A stretch of 64,000 nucleotides of DNA. It comes from DASQYE01 sp036389315. GTDB lineage: Bacteria; Acidobacteriota; Blastocatellia; Pyrinomonadales; Pyrinomonadaceae. The translations under genes were made by a program, and so were the position numbers. The notes beneath the pieces were generated by a model, which did not search any database, was not told the DNA's origin, and worked only from the letters and a program-made list of their open reading frames with translations. Of the stretch, positions 8,335 to 16,371 are shown one piece after another (within the stretch, counting starts at the first letter, position 1; every line of letters starts with the position of its first letter). The stretch covers positions 248,001 through 312,000 of the forward strand of contig DASVQF010000011.1 of NCBI GenBank assembly GCA_036389315.1, in the 5' to 3' direction.

Positions 8335-10821
8335 CTATCGCCTGGCGACCTCTCTGGCGGCGCGGGCGCGGGTGGCGAGGGCTTCAATCCAGGTCGCGTT
8401 CTCTGCCATCAATGGCAGGAAGGCTTCACGCGGCGTGCGATTCTCGATGTGCATGTTGTCGTCCGTGTTGAGCGTCGCGGGCCCGAGCGATTGGGCCAGC
8501 TCCGTCTCGTCGCAAACGTACCAAGCCTCTATCGCTTCCGGCCCCGTGATCTTGATGCGGCGCAGCTCTTGGGCCATCTGCTCGTTGGCTAAACGCTCGG
8601 CCGTTCGATCTAACGAAAGCGGCGCGCGACTGCCGACGAGCAGCAGGTCTTTGCCGCGTGCCGCACCATTGACGCGAAAGACCAGGACGTGCGGGAAGAC
8701 GCTCCGGTAGGTGGCGAGCACCGAGCGCAGGCCGTCGTTCGAGAGCTGGTAGATTTGGAGCCATTGCACAAAGACTCCGTCCTCTGTCAGGCGGCTGCGC
8801 CCCAGCTCGAAGAACTCTCTGGTAAAGAGGTTGGCGACGCCTGGAACCCACGGATGGCTCGGCTCGCTGACGATGATGTTGTACAAGGTGGGATTGACGC
8901 GCAGGTAGGCGCGCGCGTCGTCAACCACCAGGCGCAGGCGCGCATCTCTCAGCGGCTCGTGGTTGACGTGATTGAAATATTCCCCGGCGCGCACGACCGC
9001 AGGCTCAAGCTCTACGCATTCGAGCGACTTGATGGGCGATTGCAGCATCGCGCCGACCGTCACGCCCGACCCGAAGCCCACGATGAGGCCGTTCTCCATG
9101 CGCGGCGCGACGAGCAGCGGCAGTTGGCCCAACATCACCTGCGTCGGCATGTCCTCCTTGTCGGAAGCGTTGGTGCGCCCGTTGATCGCTAAAGAGATGA
9201 TGTCCCAATCGTGACGCACCGAGACTGTCGCGGTCGGCCCCTCCTCGTACATCAAAAGCTCGTGCGTCACATTCTCATCCGCCTGGAAACGCTCATCCCG
9301 GCCCGCAGAGTGTGTCGCGGCGAGCACGCGCACGAGGCTGTCGTATGCGCCGAGCGAGAGGCTCTGAAGATTGAGCGCGGGCGCTGAGATGAAGAGCACT
9401 AGGACGAGGGCAAGGCTCGCGGCGACGGGCAGCGTGCGGCCTGGAGCCTGAGCACGGACGAGAGGCGAAGGCTTGTAAGCCAGCCCCGCGACCAGGACGC
9501 ACAGCCCTGCGGCCGTGAGGATCGTAAACCTGGTGCTGGCTTTCGGTATCAGTATGAAGCCCGTGCTAAAGGCTCCGGCGATTGCGCCCAGAGTGTTGAC
9601 AGCATAGCTTCGGCCCACGAGTCTGACGGAAGCCCTGCTGTCGCCGGCCTCGCTGGCCCAGACCAGCACCAAAGGCATTACCATCCCCATCAACAGGGCC
9701 GGGAACAGAATCAACAGGCCCGCGACAAAGACTTGCAGCATGAGCAGCCCGGCCCAGGAGCCGAGCTTGAGGCTGAGGCCCAGGCTGATGAGGATGTCCG
9801 GCATGCGATTGATGATGATGAGACTGAGGTAGAGGCTCGTGGCCGTCGCCAGCTCGACCTTCAAGATCGTGCGCCGAAGCTCTTCCCTGATCTTCGCGCG
9901 CCCGACCAGGTACGCGCCAGCAGAGAGCCCGAGCAGGAAGAGGGCGACGACGATGCTGAAGGCGTAGGTGCTCGAACCGATGACCATCGTCAACACGCGC
10001 GTCCAGGCTACCTGCGCGCTGATCGTGACGAAACCCGAAATGCCCGCGCACACGAGCCAGAACTTTGTCGCGCGCGCAGCTTCACTCCGCGCCCGCTCGC
10101 CCACCGCTTCACTCTCCTCATCCTGCGGCCGTTCCTGCGTGGGCCCATCGGCTACGGCCCCGTACCTAGCGTCTATCAGAAACGCTGCGAGCGAGACGAC
10201 GATGTTGACGGCCGCCGCCGCGTAGATCGTGCGGCTGACGCCGAGCGCGGGCAGCAGCAGGAAGCCTGCGGCAATAGTGCCGAAGATTGCGCCGACCAGA
10301 TTGCAGGTATAGAGGCGCGCGACCGACGAAGAAGTGTGCGCCGGCGAACGCAGCAGCGCCGCCGAGAGCACAGGCAGCGTCGCCCCCATCAACGTCGTCG
10401 GCACCAGCAGCACAGCGCACGAGAGCAGGAAACGCCACAGGCTGAAAGCGTAAAAGCCCGGACGGAACTCTCCCCAGACGAGCGCATAAAAATAGTTGAC
10501 TAGGCTGAAGAGCGGCGGCACGGCCAAAGCGTAGAGTGCGATGCCGGTTTCGATCAGGGCATAGGCGCGCAAGGGTCTCTTGATGCGCGCGGCGAGCCGC
10601 CCGGCCCAGGCGCTTCCCAAGGCGAGCCCGCCCATGAAGGCCGCGAGCACAGTGCTGATGGCGAAGGTCGTCGCCCCGAAGACCAGCCCGAGCATGCGGG
10701 CCCACAGGACTTCGTAGATCAGGCCGGTCGCGCCCGAAAGGACAAAGCAGAGGGCTATGAGCCAGAGACTTCGGGCCGGGTACGTGTAAAGCTGATTGCG
10801 CAGGGGATGAGACGTAGACAT
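8335..10821 (-). CDS. Fused MFS-like membrane protein and spermidine synthase-like domain
   Basis: The 828-residue protein has roughly twelve or more hydrophobic helices in residues 18-520, beginning LIALCFVLSGATGLIYEVLW. A cytoplasmic C-terminal part resembles spermidine synthase. It contains LIVGFGSGVTVGAML (methyltransferase-fold Gly loop), CVELEPAVVRAG, LVVDDARAYLR and IIVSEPSHPWVPGVANLFTREFFEL. The catalytic-type Asp lies in VVDDARAYL. Such fusions are widespread, and their natural substrate is generally unproven, so polyamine synthesis should not be assumed. The gene stands alone between the heme genes, with which it converges, and a PilZ gene that it diverges from. Confidence 0.9.
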   Translation of the reverse strand: MSTSHPLRNQLYTYPARSLWLIALCFVLSGATGLIYEVLWARMLGLVFGATTFAISTVLAAFMGGLALGSAWAGRLAARIKRPLRAYALIETGIALYALAVPPLFSLVNYFYALVWGEFRPGFYAFSLWRFLLSCAVLLVPTTLMGATLPVLSAALLRSPAHTSSSVARLYTCNLVGAIFGTIAAGFLLLPALGVSRTIYAAAAVNIVVSLAAFLIDARYGAVADGPTQERPQDEESEAVGERARSEAARATKFWLVCAGISGFVTISAQVAWTRVLTMVIGSSTYAFSIVVALFLLGLSAGAYLVGRAKIREELRRTILKVELATATSLYLSLIIINRMPDILISLGLSLKLGSWAGLLMLQVFVAGLLILFPALLMGMVMPLVLVWASEAGDSRASVRLVGRSYAVNTLGAIAGAFSTGFILIPKASTRFTILTAAGLCVLVAGLAYKPSPLVRAQAPGRTLPVAASLALVLVLFISAPALNLQSLSLGAYDSLVRVLAATHSAGRDERFQADENVTHELLMYEEGPTATVSVRHDWDIISLAINGRTNASDKEDMPTQVMLGQLPLLVAPRMENGLIVGFGSGVTVGAMLQSPIKSLECVELEPAVVRAGEYFNHVNHEPLRDARLRLVVDDARAYLRVNPTLYNIIVSEPSHPWVPGVANLFTREFFELGRSRLTEDGVFVQWLQIYQLSNDGLRSVLATYRSVFPHVLVFRVNGAARGKDLLLVGSRAPLSLDRTAERLANEQMAQELRRIKITGPEAIEAWYVCDETELAQSLGPATLNTDDNMHIENRTPREAFLPLMAENATWIEALATRARAAREVARR

Positions 10822-11128
10822 AAGTTATGACTATTTCCTTAGCGGTCTGGGATTCCGAAGCTGGTTCGGCGGGGCGTGAGTAATCTCAATATAACATCTC
10901 CTGTCAATTTACCACCACACCTTTCATCCTGACCTATCAAATTGCCCGCCCCGTGGGCTCGCACTGCTCCGCTTCGCGCCTCAACTCTTCCAAAGCCCGA
11001 GCATTTTCGCCGGTTGGGCCCATCGTCTCTGCTTTTTCCTCAAGCGGCACGGGGCTTGACTAAGAAGCGGCGGCAGCTTTCAGAAAGTGAGCCTCAGAAA
11101 AAACAGAGTACAGGTTAAGGAGACCGCG
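10822..11128. other. Divergent intergenic region
   Basis: About 300 nt separate the MFS-spermidine synthase gene from the PilZ gene and must hold both promoters. No convincing -35/-10 pair, hairpin or short gene was recognised. Part of it (10900-10925) is locally AT-rich. Confidence 0.5.
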
Positions 11129-11785
11129 ATGGTAGAGACTTGCGACATTGACGAGATGATTGACGGGATGCAGGAAGATTTGCGCGAGTTTACGCGGCAC
11201 GACGCCAGTCTCTCGTTCAGCATACCTCTCATCGCAGATGAAGCGCAGGGCATGGCGACGGGCGAGCAGCCTCAGCTCGTCAGCCACACGCGCGACGTTT
11301 GCGCCGGAGGCATGGCCCTTCTCATACCGTCTCTGCCCTTCATGTACCGTTACCTTCTCGGCCCGGACTACACTTTGCGCTTCACGCTGCATCTGCCCGA
11401 TGGGCCAATCCGGATAGAGGCCGCCCCGATCTACGACCGCCCGCTCAAGGACGAGGACATGAACCTCGGCTTCGCCATCAACGGCCGGATAGAGATAGAG
11501 GCCACGCCGCGCCAGTACGAGCGTTATGAGCAGGAGGGCGCAAGTCTGGGCTGTCTGATCGGCGTCCGCATCAAGCAGATGAGCGAGCGGGATCGCACGC
11601 GCTACCAGGAATACCTAGACATACTTGAGATCGAGCGCAGCATCAAGATACTCACGGACGAGACGGACGAAGTCTCGGAAGATGAACTAAAGCAGAGCGC
11701 CTCGGTAGCGGTAGCCGAGCCCGTGCGCTTTGCCACACCAACCTCGCGCGCGCTCTATCACACCGCCCCCTATGAATATCATTGA
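11129..11785 (+). CDS. PilZ-domain-like protein
   Basis: The start is ATG 11129 because AAGGAG lies about 7 nt upstream; the frame is open 14 codons further. The 218-residue product has a PilZ-like pattern. REFTR near residue 20 fits the R-x3-R c-di-GMP motif, followed by HTRDVCAGGMALLIP in the position of [D/N]-x-S-x2-G, with Cys in place of Ser and a shifted Gly. A GVRIKQMSERDR segment ends the domain. The C-terminal 50 residues are acidic and low-complexity. A related but shorter PilZ protein lies at 49090-49488. A c-di-GMP sensor role is inferred, and the altered second motif makes binding uncertain. Confidence 0.75.
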   Translation: MVETCDIDEMIDGMQEDLREFTRHDASLSFSIPLIADEAQGMATGEQPQLVSHTRDVCAGGMALLIPSLPFMYRYLLGPDYTLRFTLHLPDGPIRIEAAPIYDRPLKDEDMNLGFAINGRIEIEATPRQYERYEQEGASLGCLIGVRIKQMSERDRTRYQEYLDILEIERSIKILTDETDEVSEDELKQSASVAVAEPVRFATPTSRALYHTAPYEYH

Positions 11786-11812
11786 GAGCCGTGCTCTCCG
11801 GGCTGCTGATGG

Positions 11813-13159
11813 TCAGAGATATTTGACGTAGGACGTGCGCCAGATGTTTGCAGGGATGGAGCCGGGCGCGGCCGTCGTCAGCAGTATGCAGTAGTTACCG
11901 TCTGCGACCGCCGGAGCCGAAGGGTCTGCCGTCTCGTGCGCGGCAGCGTCCTGCCGTCTATTCTCAGATGCCTCCTGCGGCGAGACCAGCGCCAGCCTTC
12001 GCAGGCAATCGTAAAGATGCTCGCGACCCACACCGTACCGCCCCGCCTCCGTCCCGAGGACTAAACGGACTTCGGCACGCTCCTCGACGAAGTGAGCGAC
12101 GAGCGACGCGGCGAGCGTCACTCCGCGCTCGAAACGCTCCGTGAACTCCGCTTCCGTATCATGCTGGCTGCGTCGTGTGTCGAAGGCGATGGTGACGCGG
12201 CGCTCGTCTTCGGCCGCGAACTCGCGCACGATCAGGCGGCGCGAGCGCGCAGTCGCTTTCCAGTCCATGTGGCGCAGGTCGTCCTGCGGCTGGTAATCGC
12301 GCAGCGACAACAGGTCGTGCCCGGGCCCACGGCGCATGGAGGTGAGCCGCCCGGCGTTCATCGGCAACAGGTGCAGCTCGTCGCTCGCGGGCTCAAGCTT
12401 AGGGTACACGATGATGTCTACGTCGCGCGCGCGAAGGCGACGGCGGCGGCGAAAGAAGGCGAAGGGGAAGCGCGTCGAAAGCTCGAAGCCTGTGATGAGC
12501 ACGTGCCCGCGCTTCGGGAAGGTCTGCTCGACTCGCTGCTCGGCCCCGGCCCTGTGCGGAACGTACATGAAGTAGGCGAGCGCCCGCTTGCTGTAGCGCA
12601 GGCGCGCCTGTTGCCCTCGCCTGTTCAGCTCGCCCTTATTGATGGGCCCACGCGCTTCGACCAGGATGGAGAAGGAGGGCAGAAAGCGTTTCTTGTTCTG
12701 AAGCGTGACGATGACGGGCGCTGGCTCTCCGGCGAAGATGTGATCGGGAAAGCGCGCCGAGACGACTATGTCGCGAAGGCCGGCGCGCGCCGACGCCCAC
12801 GCGACAAACAGCGCCGAAGCGAGCACAGAGAAGATCAGGAACAGCAGGTTGTTTCCAGTGTTCCAGGCGGCGAAGGCGACGATAGCCAGAATGCCCAGGT
12901 AGATCGCACCGCCCCCGGTGATTTCCAGGGGAAAGTCCAGGCGCGAGACCTCTTCGCGAGCCGAGCGCGCGAGCGGCGGCAGGACGAGGATCAGGATGAG
13001 CAGGACTATGACGAGGGAAGCGACGGCGGCGACTGTGGCCAGGCCGGGCTCTTCTGCGCGGCGGGCGAGCATGGTGACGAAGGCCGTGCCTAAGCCTGCG
13101 AGCACCAGCACAGTGCCGAGGATGGCGTTGCGCCACGCGCGAAAACTCTGAATCCGCAT
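11813..13159 (-). CDS. DUF58 domain membrane protein
   Basis: The protein (448 residues from ATG 13159) has hydrophobic helices at about 10-35 and 45-65, then a pair near 85-125. A long soluble region follows, carrying the DUF58 signature GPGHDLLSLRDYQPQDDLRHMDWKATARSRRLIVREF. DUF58 proteins are related to von Willebrand A folds. They usually pair with MoxR ATPases, as here: the moxR gene lies immediately upstream. A TTG directly after the moxR stop (13174) or a GTG at 13171 are alternative starts, but GAGG precedes ATG 13159. The partner usually found next, a transglutaminase-like protein, is absent. A role in envelope or protein-complex assembly is inferred from the family only. Confidence 0.9.
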   Translation of the reverse strand: MRIQSFRAWRNAILGTVLVLAGLGTAFVTMLARRAEEPGLATVAAVASLVIVLLILILVLPPLARSAREEVSRLDFPLEITGGGAIYLGILAIVAFAAWNTGNNLLFLIFSVLASALFVAWASARAGLRDIVVSARFPDHIFAGEPAPVIVTLQNKKRFLPSFSILVEARGPINKGELNRRGQQARLRYSKRALAYFMYVPHRAGAEQRVEQTFPKRGHVLITGFELSTRFPFAFFRRRRRLRARDVDIIVYPKLEPASDELHLLPMNAGRLTSMRRGPGHDLLSLRDYQPQDDLRHMDWKATARSRRLIVREFAAEDERRVTIAFDTRRSQHDTEAEFTERFERGVTLAASLVAHFVEERAEVRLVLGTEAGRYGVGREHLYDCLRRLALVSPQEASENRRQDAAAHETADPSAPAVADGNYCILLTTAAPGSIPANIWRTSYVKYL

Positions 13160-13174
13160 AAACCTCGACACCAA

Positions 13175-14161
13175 TTAGAGCGGGACGCTGATGGTCTTCA
13201 TGATCTCGCGCAGGACGGCCTCGGCCTCTTCGCTGCGCCGCAAGCTTGAGGAGAAGCGCGAGCTGACGACTATGCGATGAGCGAAGACGGGCAGCACCAG
13301 CCGCTTGATGTCGTCGGGCACGCAGTACATGCGCTCTTCCGTGAGGGCCAGGGCTTGAGCCGCGCGAAAGAGCGCGAGCGTGCCGCGCGGGCTCACACCC
13401 AAATCCAGCATCTCCGAATCGCGCGTCGCCGCCACGATACGCATCAGGTAATCCACCAGCGCATCGTCCACCGAGACCTCTGTGACGCTCTGCTGCAACA
13501 ACAGTATGTCTTCGCCCGTCATCACCGCGCGCAGCTCGTTCAAAGGCTCCGCCCGCTCGCGGTCGCGAAGGATTTGCACCTCGTCCTCGGCCTGCGGGTA
13601 GCCGATGCGCAGGCGCAGCATGAAGCGATCAAGCTGTGATTCAGGCAGCGGGTATGTCCCATGATGCTCAATCGGATTCTGCGTCGCCAGCACGATGAAC
13701 GGGGTGGGCAGAGGATGCGTCGTGCCTTCGGCCGTGACGTGCCCCTCGGCCATCGCTTCCAGGAGCGCCGATTGCGTCTTGGGAGTCGTGCGATTGATCT
13801 CGTCGGCGAGCACGACGTTGGCGAAGATGGGCCCGGGCTTCCAGTCGAACTGTCCCGTGTGCTGGTTGTAGACGGAAAGACCTATGACATCCGAGGGCAG
13901 GAGGTCTGAGGTGAACTGTATGCGCTGGAAAACACAGTCGAGCGCGCGGGCTAAGGCATGGGCGAGCGTGGTCTTGCCGACGCCGGGCACGTCTTCGACG
14001 AGCAGGTGGCCGCCCGCGATAAGAGTGACGATGCTGAGGCGCACGGCTTCCGGCTTGCCTTTGATGACGCTCTCGATTGCCGCCTGCAAGCGGTCTATCT
14101 GCTGCACGGCCGCAGTCGCGGGCGCTTCCATTTCTCTGTTTGCCGTCTGCAATCGTCTCAT
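13175..14161 (-). CDS. MoxR-family AAA+ ATPase
   Basis: The 328 residues contain a Walker A (EDVPGVGKTTLAHAL) and a Walker B with the MoxR-specific VVLADEINRTTPKTQSALLEAM. Sensor 1 is VLATQNPIEHHGTYPLPESQLDRF. The C-terminal lid includes LGVSPRGTLALFRAAQALA. MoxR proteins are chaperone-like ATPases that act with DUF58/VWA partners, and the DUF58 gene follows directly in the same operon. The start ATG lies at 14161; an internal Met (MEAP) 10 residues later is an alternative. The family role is secure, the client is unknown. Confidence 0.95.
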   Translation of the reverse strand: MRRLQTANREMEAPATAAVQQIDRLQAAIESVIKGKPEAVRLSIVTLIAGGHLLVEDVPGVGKTTLAHALARALDCVFQRIQFTSDLLPSDVIGLSVYNQHTGQFDWKPGPIFANVVLADEINRTTPKTQSALLEAMAEGHVTAEGTTHPLPTPFIVLATQNPIEHHGTYPLPESQLDRFMLRLRIGYPQAEDEVQILRDRERAEPLNELRAVMTGEDILLLQQSVTEVSVDDALVDYLMRIVAATRDSEMLDLGVSPRGTLALFRAAQALALTEERMYCVPDDIKRLVLPVFAHRIVVSSRFSSSLRRSEEAEAVLREIMKTISVPL

Positions 14162-14430
14162 CGGCGCTTTCCCCTATCTTTCTCCATTCTACATGAACGG
14201 GGCGCGCCCTCGCACGTCTGCGGCGACGACTGAGCCCCTCGGATTAGTCTGGCGGGCCCAAAGAGCGCGCAAGCCCCCTATCGTCCTTTCGCGTCAAAGT
14301 GACTATGAGAGCATCGCTGTAGTAGAATTGAGCCTGCACGACCGAAGCGGGCGCGTCTTCGGGAAGGAGGAGGAAAATTCCTGGAACCGCAGGCGGCCCG
14401 GCTCGTGTATAGAGCGAGAGAGGAAGAGCT

Positions 14431-14913
14431 ATGAGAATACTTCATCAACGTCACAGCAGAGCGCGCGGCTTCTCACTGATCGAGCTGATGATCGTGATCG
14501 CCATCATAGGCATCCTGATCGGCGTCGGCGTCCCGGCCTGGCGCTTGATGGTGCGGCGCGGCAACGAGACGGCCGCCACGCAGACCATCGACACGATCAA
14601 GAAAGTGCAGGCCGATTACTCACTCGGGCACCGGGGCGAATACGGCACCTTCGACCAGTTGATAAAGGAGGGCGCATTGGACGAGCGCTTCGCGGGCGAT
14701 GCGCCGGTCGTGAGCGGCTATATCTTCACGATGAAAGTCGTCCCGAAGTCGAGCGGCCAGCCAGCCACCTTCACCATCAACGCCGACCCGCAATCTTCCG
14801 AAGGCATCGGCGCAACGGGCAAGCGCCACTTCTACTTTGACCCGAGCCTCAGCACTATACGCGAGAACCCGGAACAGCCAGCCACCGCAACCGACCCGCC
14901 CATCGGTCAATAA
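14431..14913 (+). CDS. Type IV pilin-like / pseudopilin protein
   Basis: The 160-residue protein begins with a short basic leader ending in ARG, cut before FSLIELMIVIAIIGILIG. This is the prepilin peptidase signature: Gly at -1, Phe at +1, Glu at +5. The hydrophobic N-terminal helix is followed by a soluble domain with the phrases IDTIKKVQADYSLGHRGEYGTFDQL and FTINADP, and it lacks disulfide cysteines. AGGAAGAG precedes the ATG. It stands alone, with no pilus assembly genes nearby, so it could be a minor pilin, a type II secretion pseudopilin or a nanowire-type subunit. The processing class is confident, the machine it serves is not. Confidence 0.9.
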   Translation: MRILHQRHSRARGFSLIELMIVIAIIGILIGVGVPAWRLMVRRGNETAATQTIDTIKKVQADYSLGHRGEYGTFDQLIKEGALDERFAGDAPVVSGYIFTMKVVPKSSGQPATFTINADPQSSEGIGATGKRHFYFDPSLSTIRENPEQPATATDPPIGQ

Positions 14914-15036
14914 GAGCTTCCAGCCATACAACCGCGTGCGGCAGCCGGTCACAGCCGAGACGATACCTTCGGCCTTGACCCTGCCGCACAAGCTTTGCTA
15001 GGCTGATTCGGCTTCACTTCTCTTTTAATCTCGCAT

Positions 15037-15108
<72 letters not shown>

Positions 15109-15150
15109 CTATCTCTTTATTCAAATGCTTTGGCGTTGAACGGGCCAATG

Positions 15151-15188
15151 AAGAAGAGGCAGCCCGCCGTGGACTGCCTCTTCTTTTT
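15151..15188 (+). terminator. Rho-independent terminator after tRNA-Val
   Basis: A perfect 12-bp stem (15151-15162 with 15174-15185) and an 11-nt loop are followed by a T-rich tract. It lies between tRNA-Val and the convergent gene at 15205-15819 and could serve both. Confidence 0.85.
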
Positions 15189-15204
15189 CCAAATCTCTGC
15201 CGAG

Positions 15205-15819
15205 TTACTGAAGGATGGGATGGCCGCCGCCTCGGCTATGGTCGGCTGTGCGGCGGTAGAGCGCCGGGTCGTTGTGATAGAGAACCAGATGCTCGCCCTC
15301 GTAGCGGACTACGTCTGCGACACGACGCATGTCGCGCTCGTGTTCGGCGATGATGAAGACGCCGCGATTCAGCTCAAGCACCATCCCTGCGACGTAGATA
15401 AAGCCGCCCTGATCGTAGACGCTGCCGGCGTACTGGCCCGAGCCGACGGCCACGTCGGGCGAGTATGCGCCGCTGCTGTTAGTCGTGCGGTCTGGGCGCG
15501 CGATGAAGACTGTGTAATCGGAGAAATTAAGCCTGGCTCGATAGCCGTGGCGGCTGGCAATGGCGAAAAGCTCCGCGAGTCCGTCGTCAACGGCGCGCAG
15601 CATGGCCGGGTTCGGCGCATTGACGGCGTAGATGTTGACGCCGCGCGGCGTGCGTGTAAAGACCGGAAAACGGTCTCCGCTAATGGCCGAGGCGCGGGCC
15701 AGGATGCGCGGGTCTGTGCGCCCTTGCGCGTAGGCGTGCGGCACGAGGGCCAGAAGCACCGCCAAGCTCAGAAGAGGTGCGCAAGCTGCGAGCAGGTATT
15801 TATGGTAACGTGGCTTCAT
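15205..15819 (-). CDS. Secreted protein of unknown function
   Basis: The 204-residue protein has a clear signal peptide (MKPRYHKYLLAACAPLLSLAVLLALV, cut near AYAQG). The mature part has few cysteines, a mixed alpha/beta appearance, a central Gly/Ser-rich turn (NSSGAYSPDVAVGSGQYAG), and a His-rich end (AEHERDMRR, EGEHLVLYHNDPALYRRTADHSRGGGHP). That His-rich region could bind metal, but no known metalloprotease motif is present. It is not recognised as a named family. It ends just inside a terminator shared with tRNA-Val. It is reported as real because of the signal peptide and coding character. Confidence 0.75.
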   Translation of the reverse strand: MKPRYHKYLLAACAPLLSLAVLLALVPHAYAQGRTDPRILARASAISGDRFPVFTRTPRGVNIYAVNAPNPAMLRAVDDGLAELFAIASRHGYRARLNFSDYTVFIARPDRTTNSSGAYSPDVAVGSGQYAGSVYDQGGFIYVAGMVLELNRGVFIIAEHERDMRRVADVVRYEGEHLVLYHNDPALYRRTADHSRGGGHPILQ

Positions 15820-15845
15820 CTTCGATTCCCCTGTGTGAAAGCGAT

Positions 15846-15879
15846 GAGACCCGCCGTATCCAATGTGGGGGCGGGTCTC
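15846..15879. terminator. Hairpin between two minus-strand genes
   Basis: A perfect 10-bp stem, GAGACCCGCC (15846-15855) with GGCGGGTCTC (15870-15879), has a 14-nt loop. It lies downstream of the small gene at 15939-16133 and may end its transcript. There is no clear T tract, so it could instead be a structured leader of the next gene. Confidence 0.45.
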
Positions 15880-15938
15880 ATGACGGTAAAGATTTCAGCT
15901 TCCACGGAAGCTGTTCCAGAGTTCTCCGAGCAGTTGCT

Positions 15939-16133
15939 TCAGGGTTTCTTGCCCCCCCTTTTTTCGCCTCCGCCGTTACTATTGGGCGGAGGGGCTGGCT
16001 TGGGCGCTACGACCACCACCGGCGGCTTCTCCTTCGGCGGTGGCTTCTCCCCTTTCTGTCCATCTGCGAAGACGCTGACAGACATGAAGCAGAGCATCAT
16101 GGCCGTCATCCATATTCGCTGTAAGTCTCTCAT
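15939..16133 (-). CDS. Small Pro/Lys-rich secreted protein
   Basis: From ATG 16133 this would be 64 residues. A hydrophobic signal-like segment (RIWMTAMMLCFMSVSVFA) is followed by a Pro/Lys/Val-rich tail (EKPPPKEKPPVVVVAPKP) and a Gly/Lys-rich end (GGGEKRGGKKP). An in-frame ATG at 16151, preceded by AAGG, is an alternative start. Secreted low-complexity peptides of this kind are hard to verify. The signal peptide and the downstream hairpin favour a real gene, and no function can be assigned. Confidence 0.5.
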   Translation of the reverse strand: MRDLQRIWMTAMMLCFMSVSVFADGQKGEKPPPKEKPPVVVVAPKPAPPPNSNGGGEKRGGKKP

Positions 16134-16371
16134 GGTTACGTGTGGCCTCCTCATGTCCTTCTCACATGAGCGCGCATGGGAGGGAGAGAAGAGACGCGCC
16201 GGTCTCACAGGGGAGCAAGATCAATGCCACAAACCGAATACGGGCTCCGGCCCAGCGTTTACCGCTCCTAGTTTATCAACTCTCAACCGAGAAGCGCACG
16301 CTTTCAGACGAGTTCCGCACCGTATCGTGCATACGCTCTTTTAGATGCCCCCGGACTGTACGGGGCTGCCT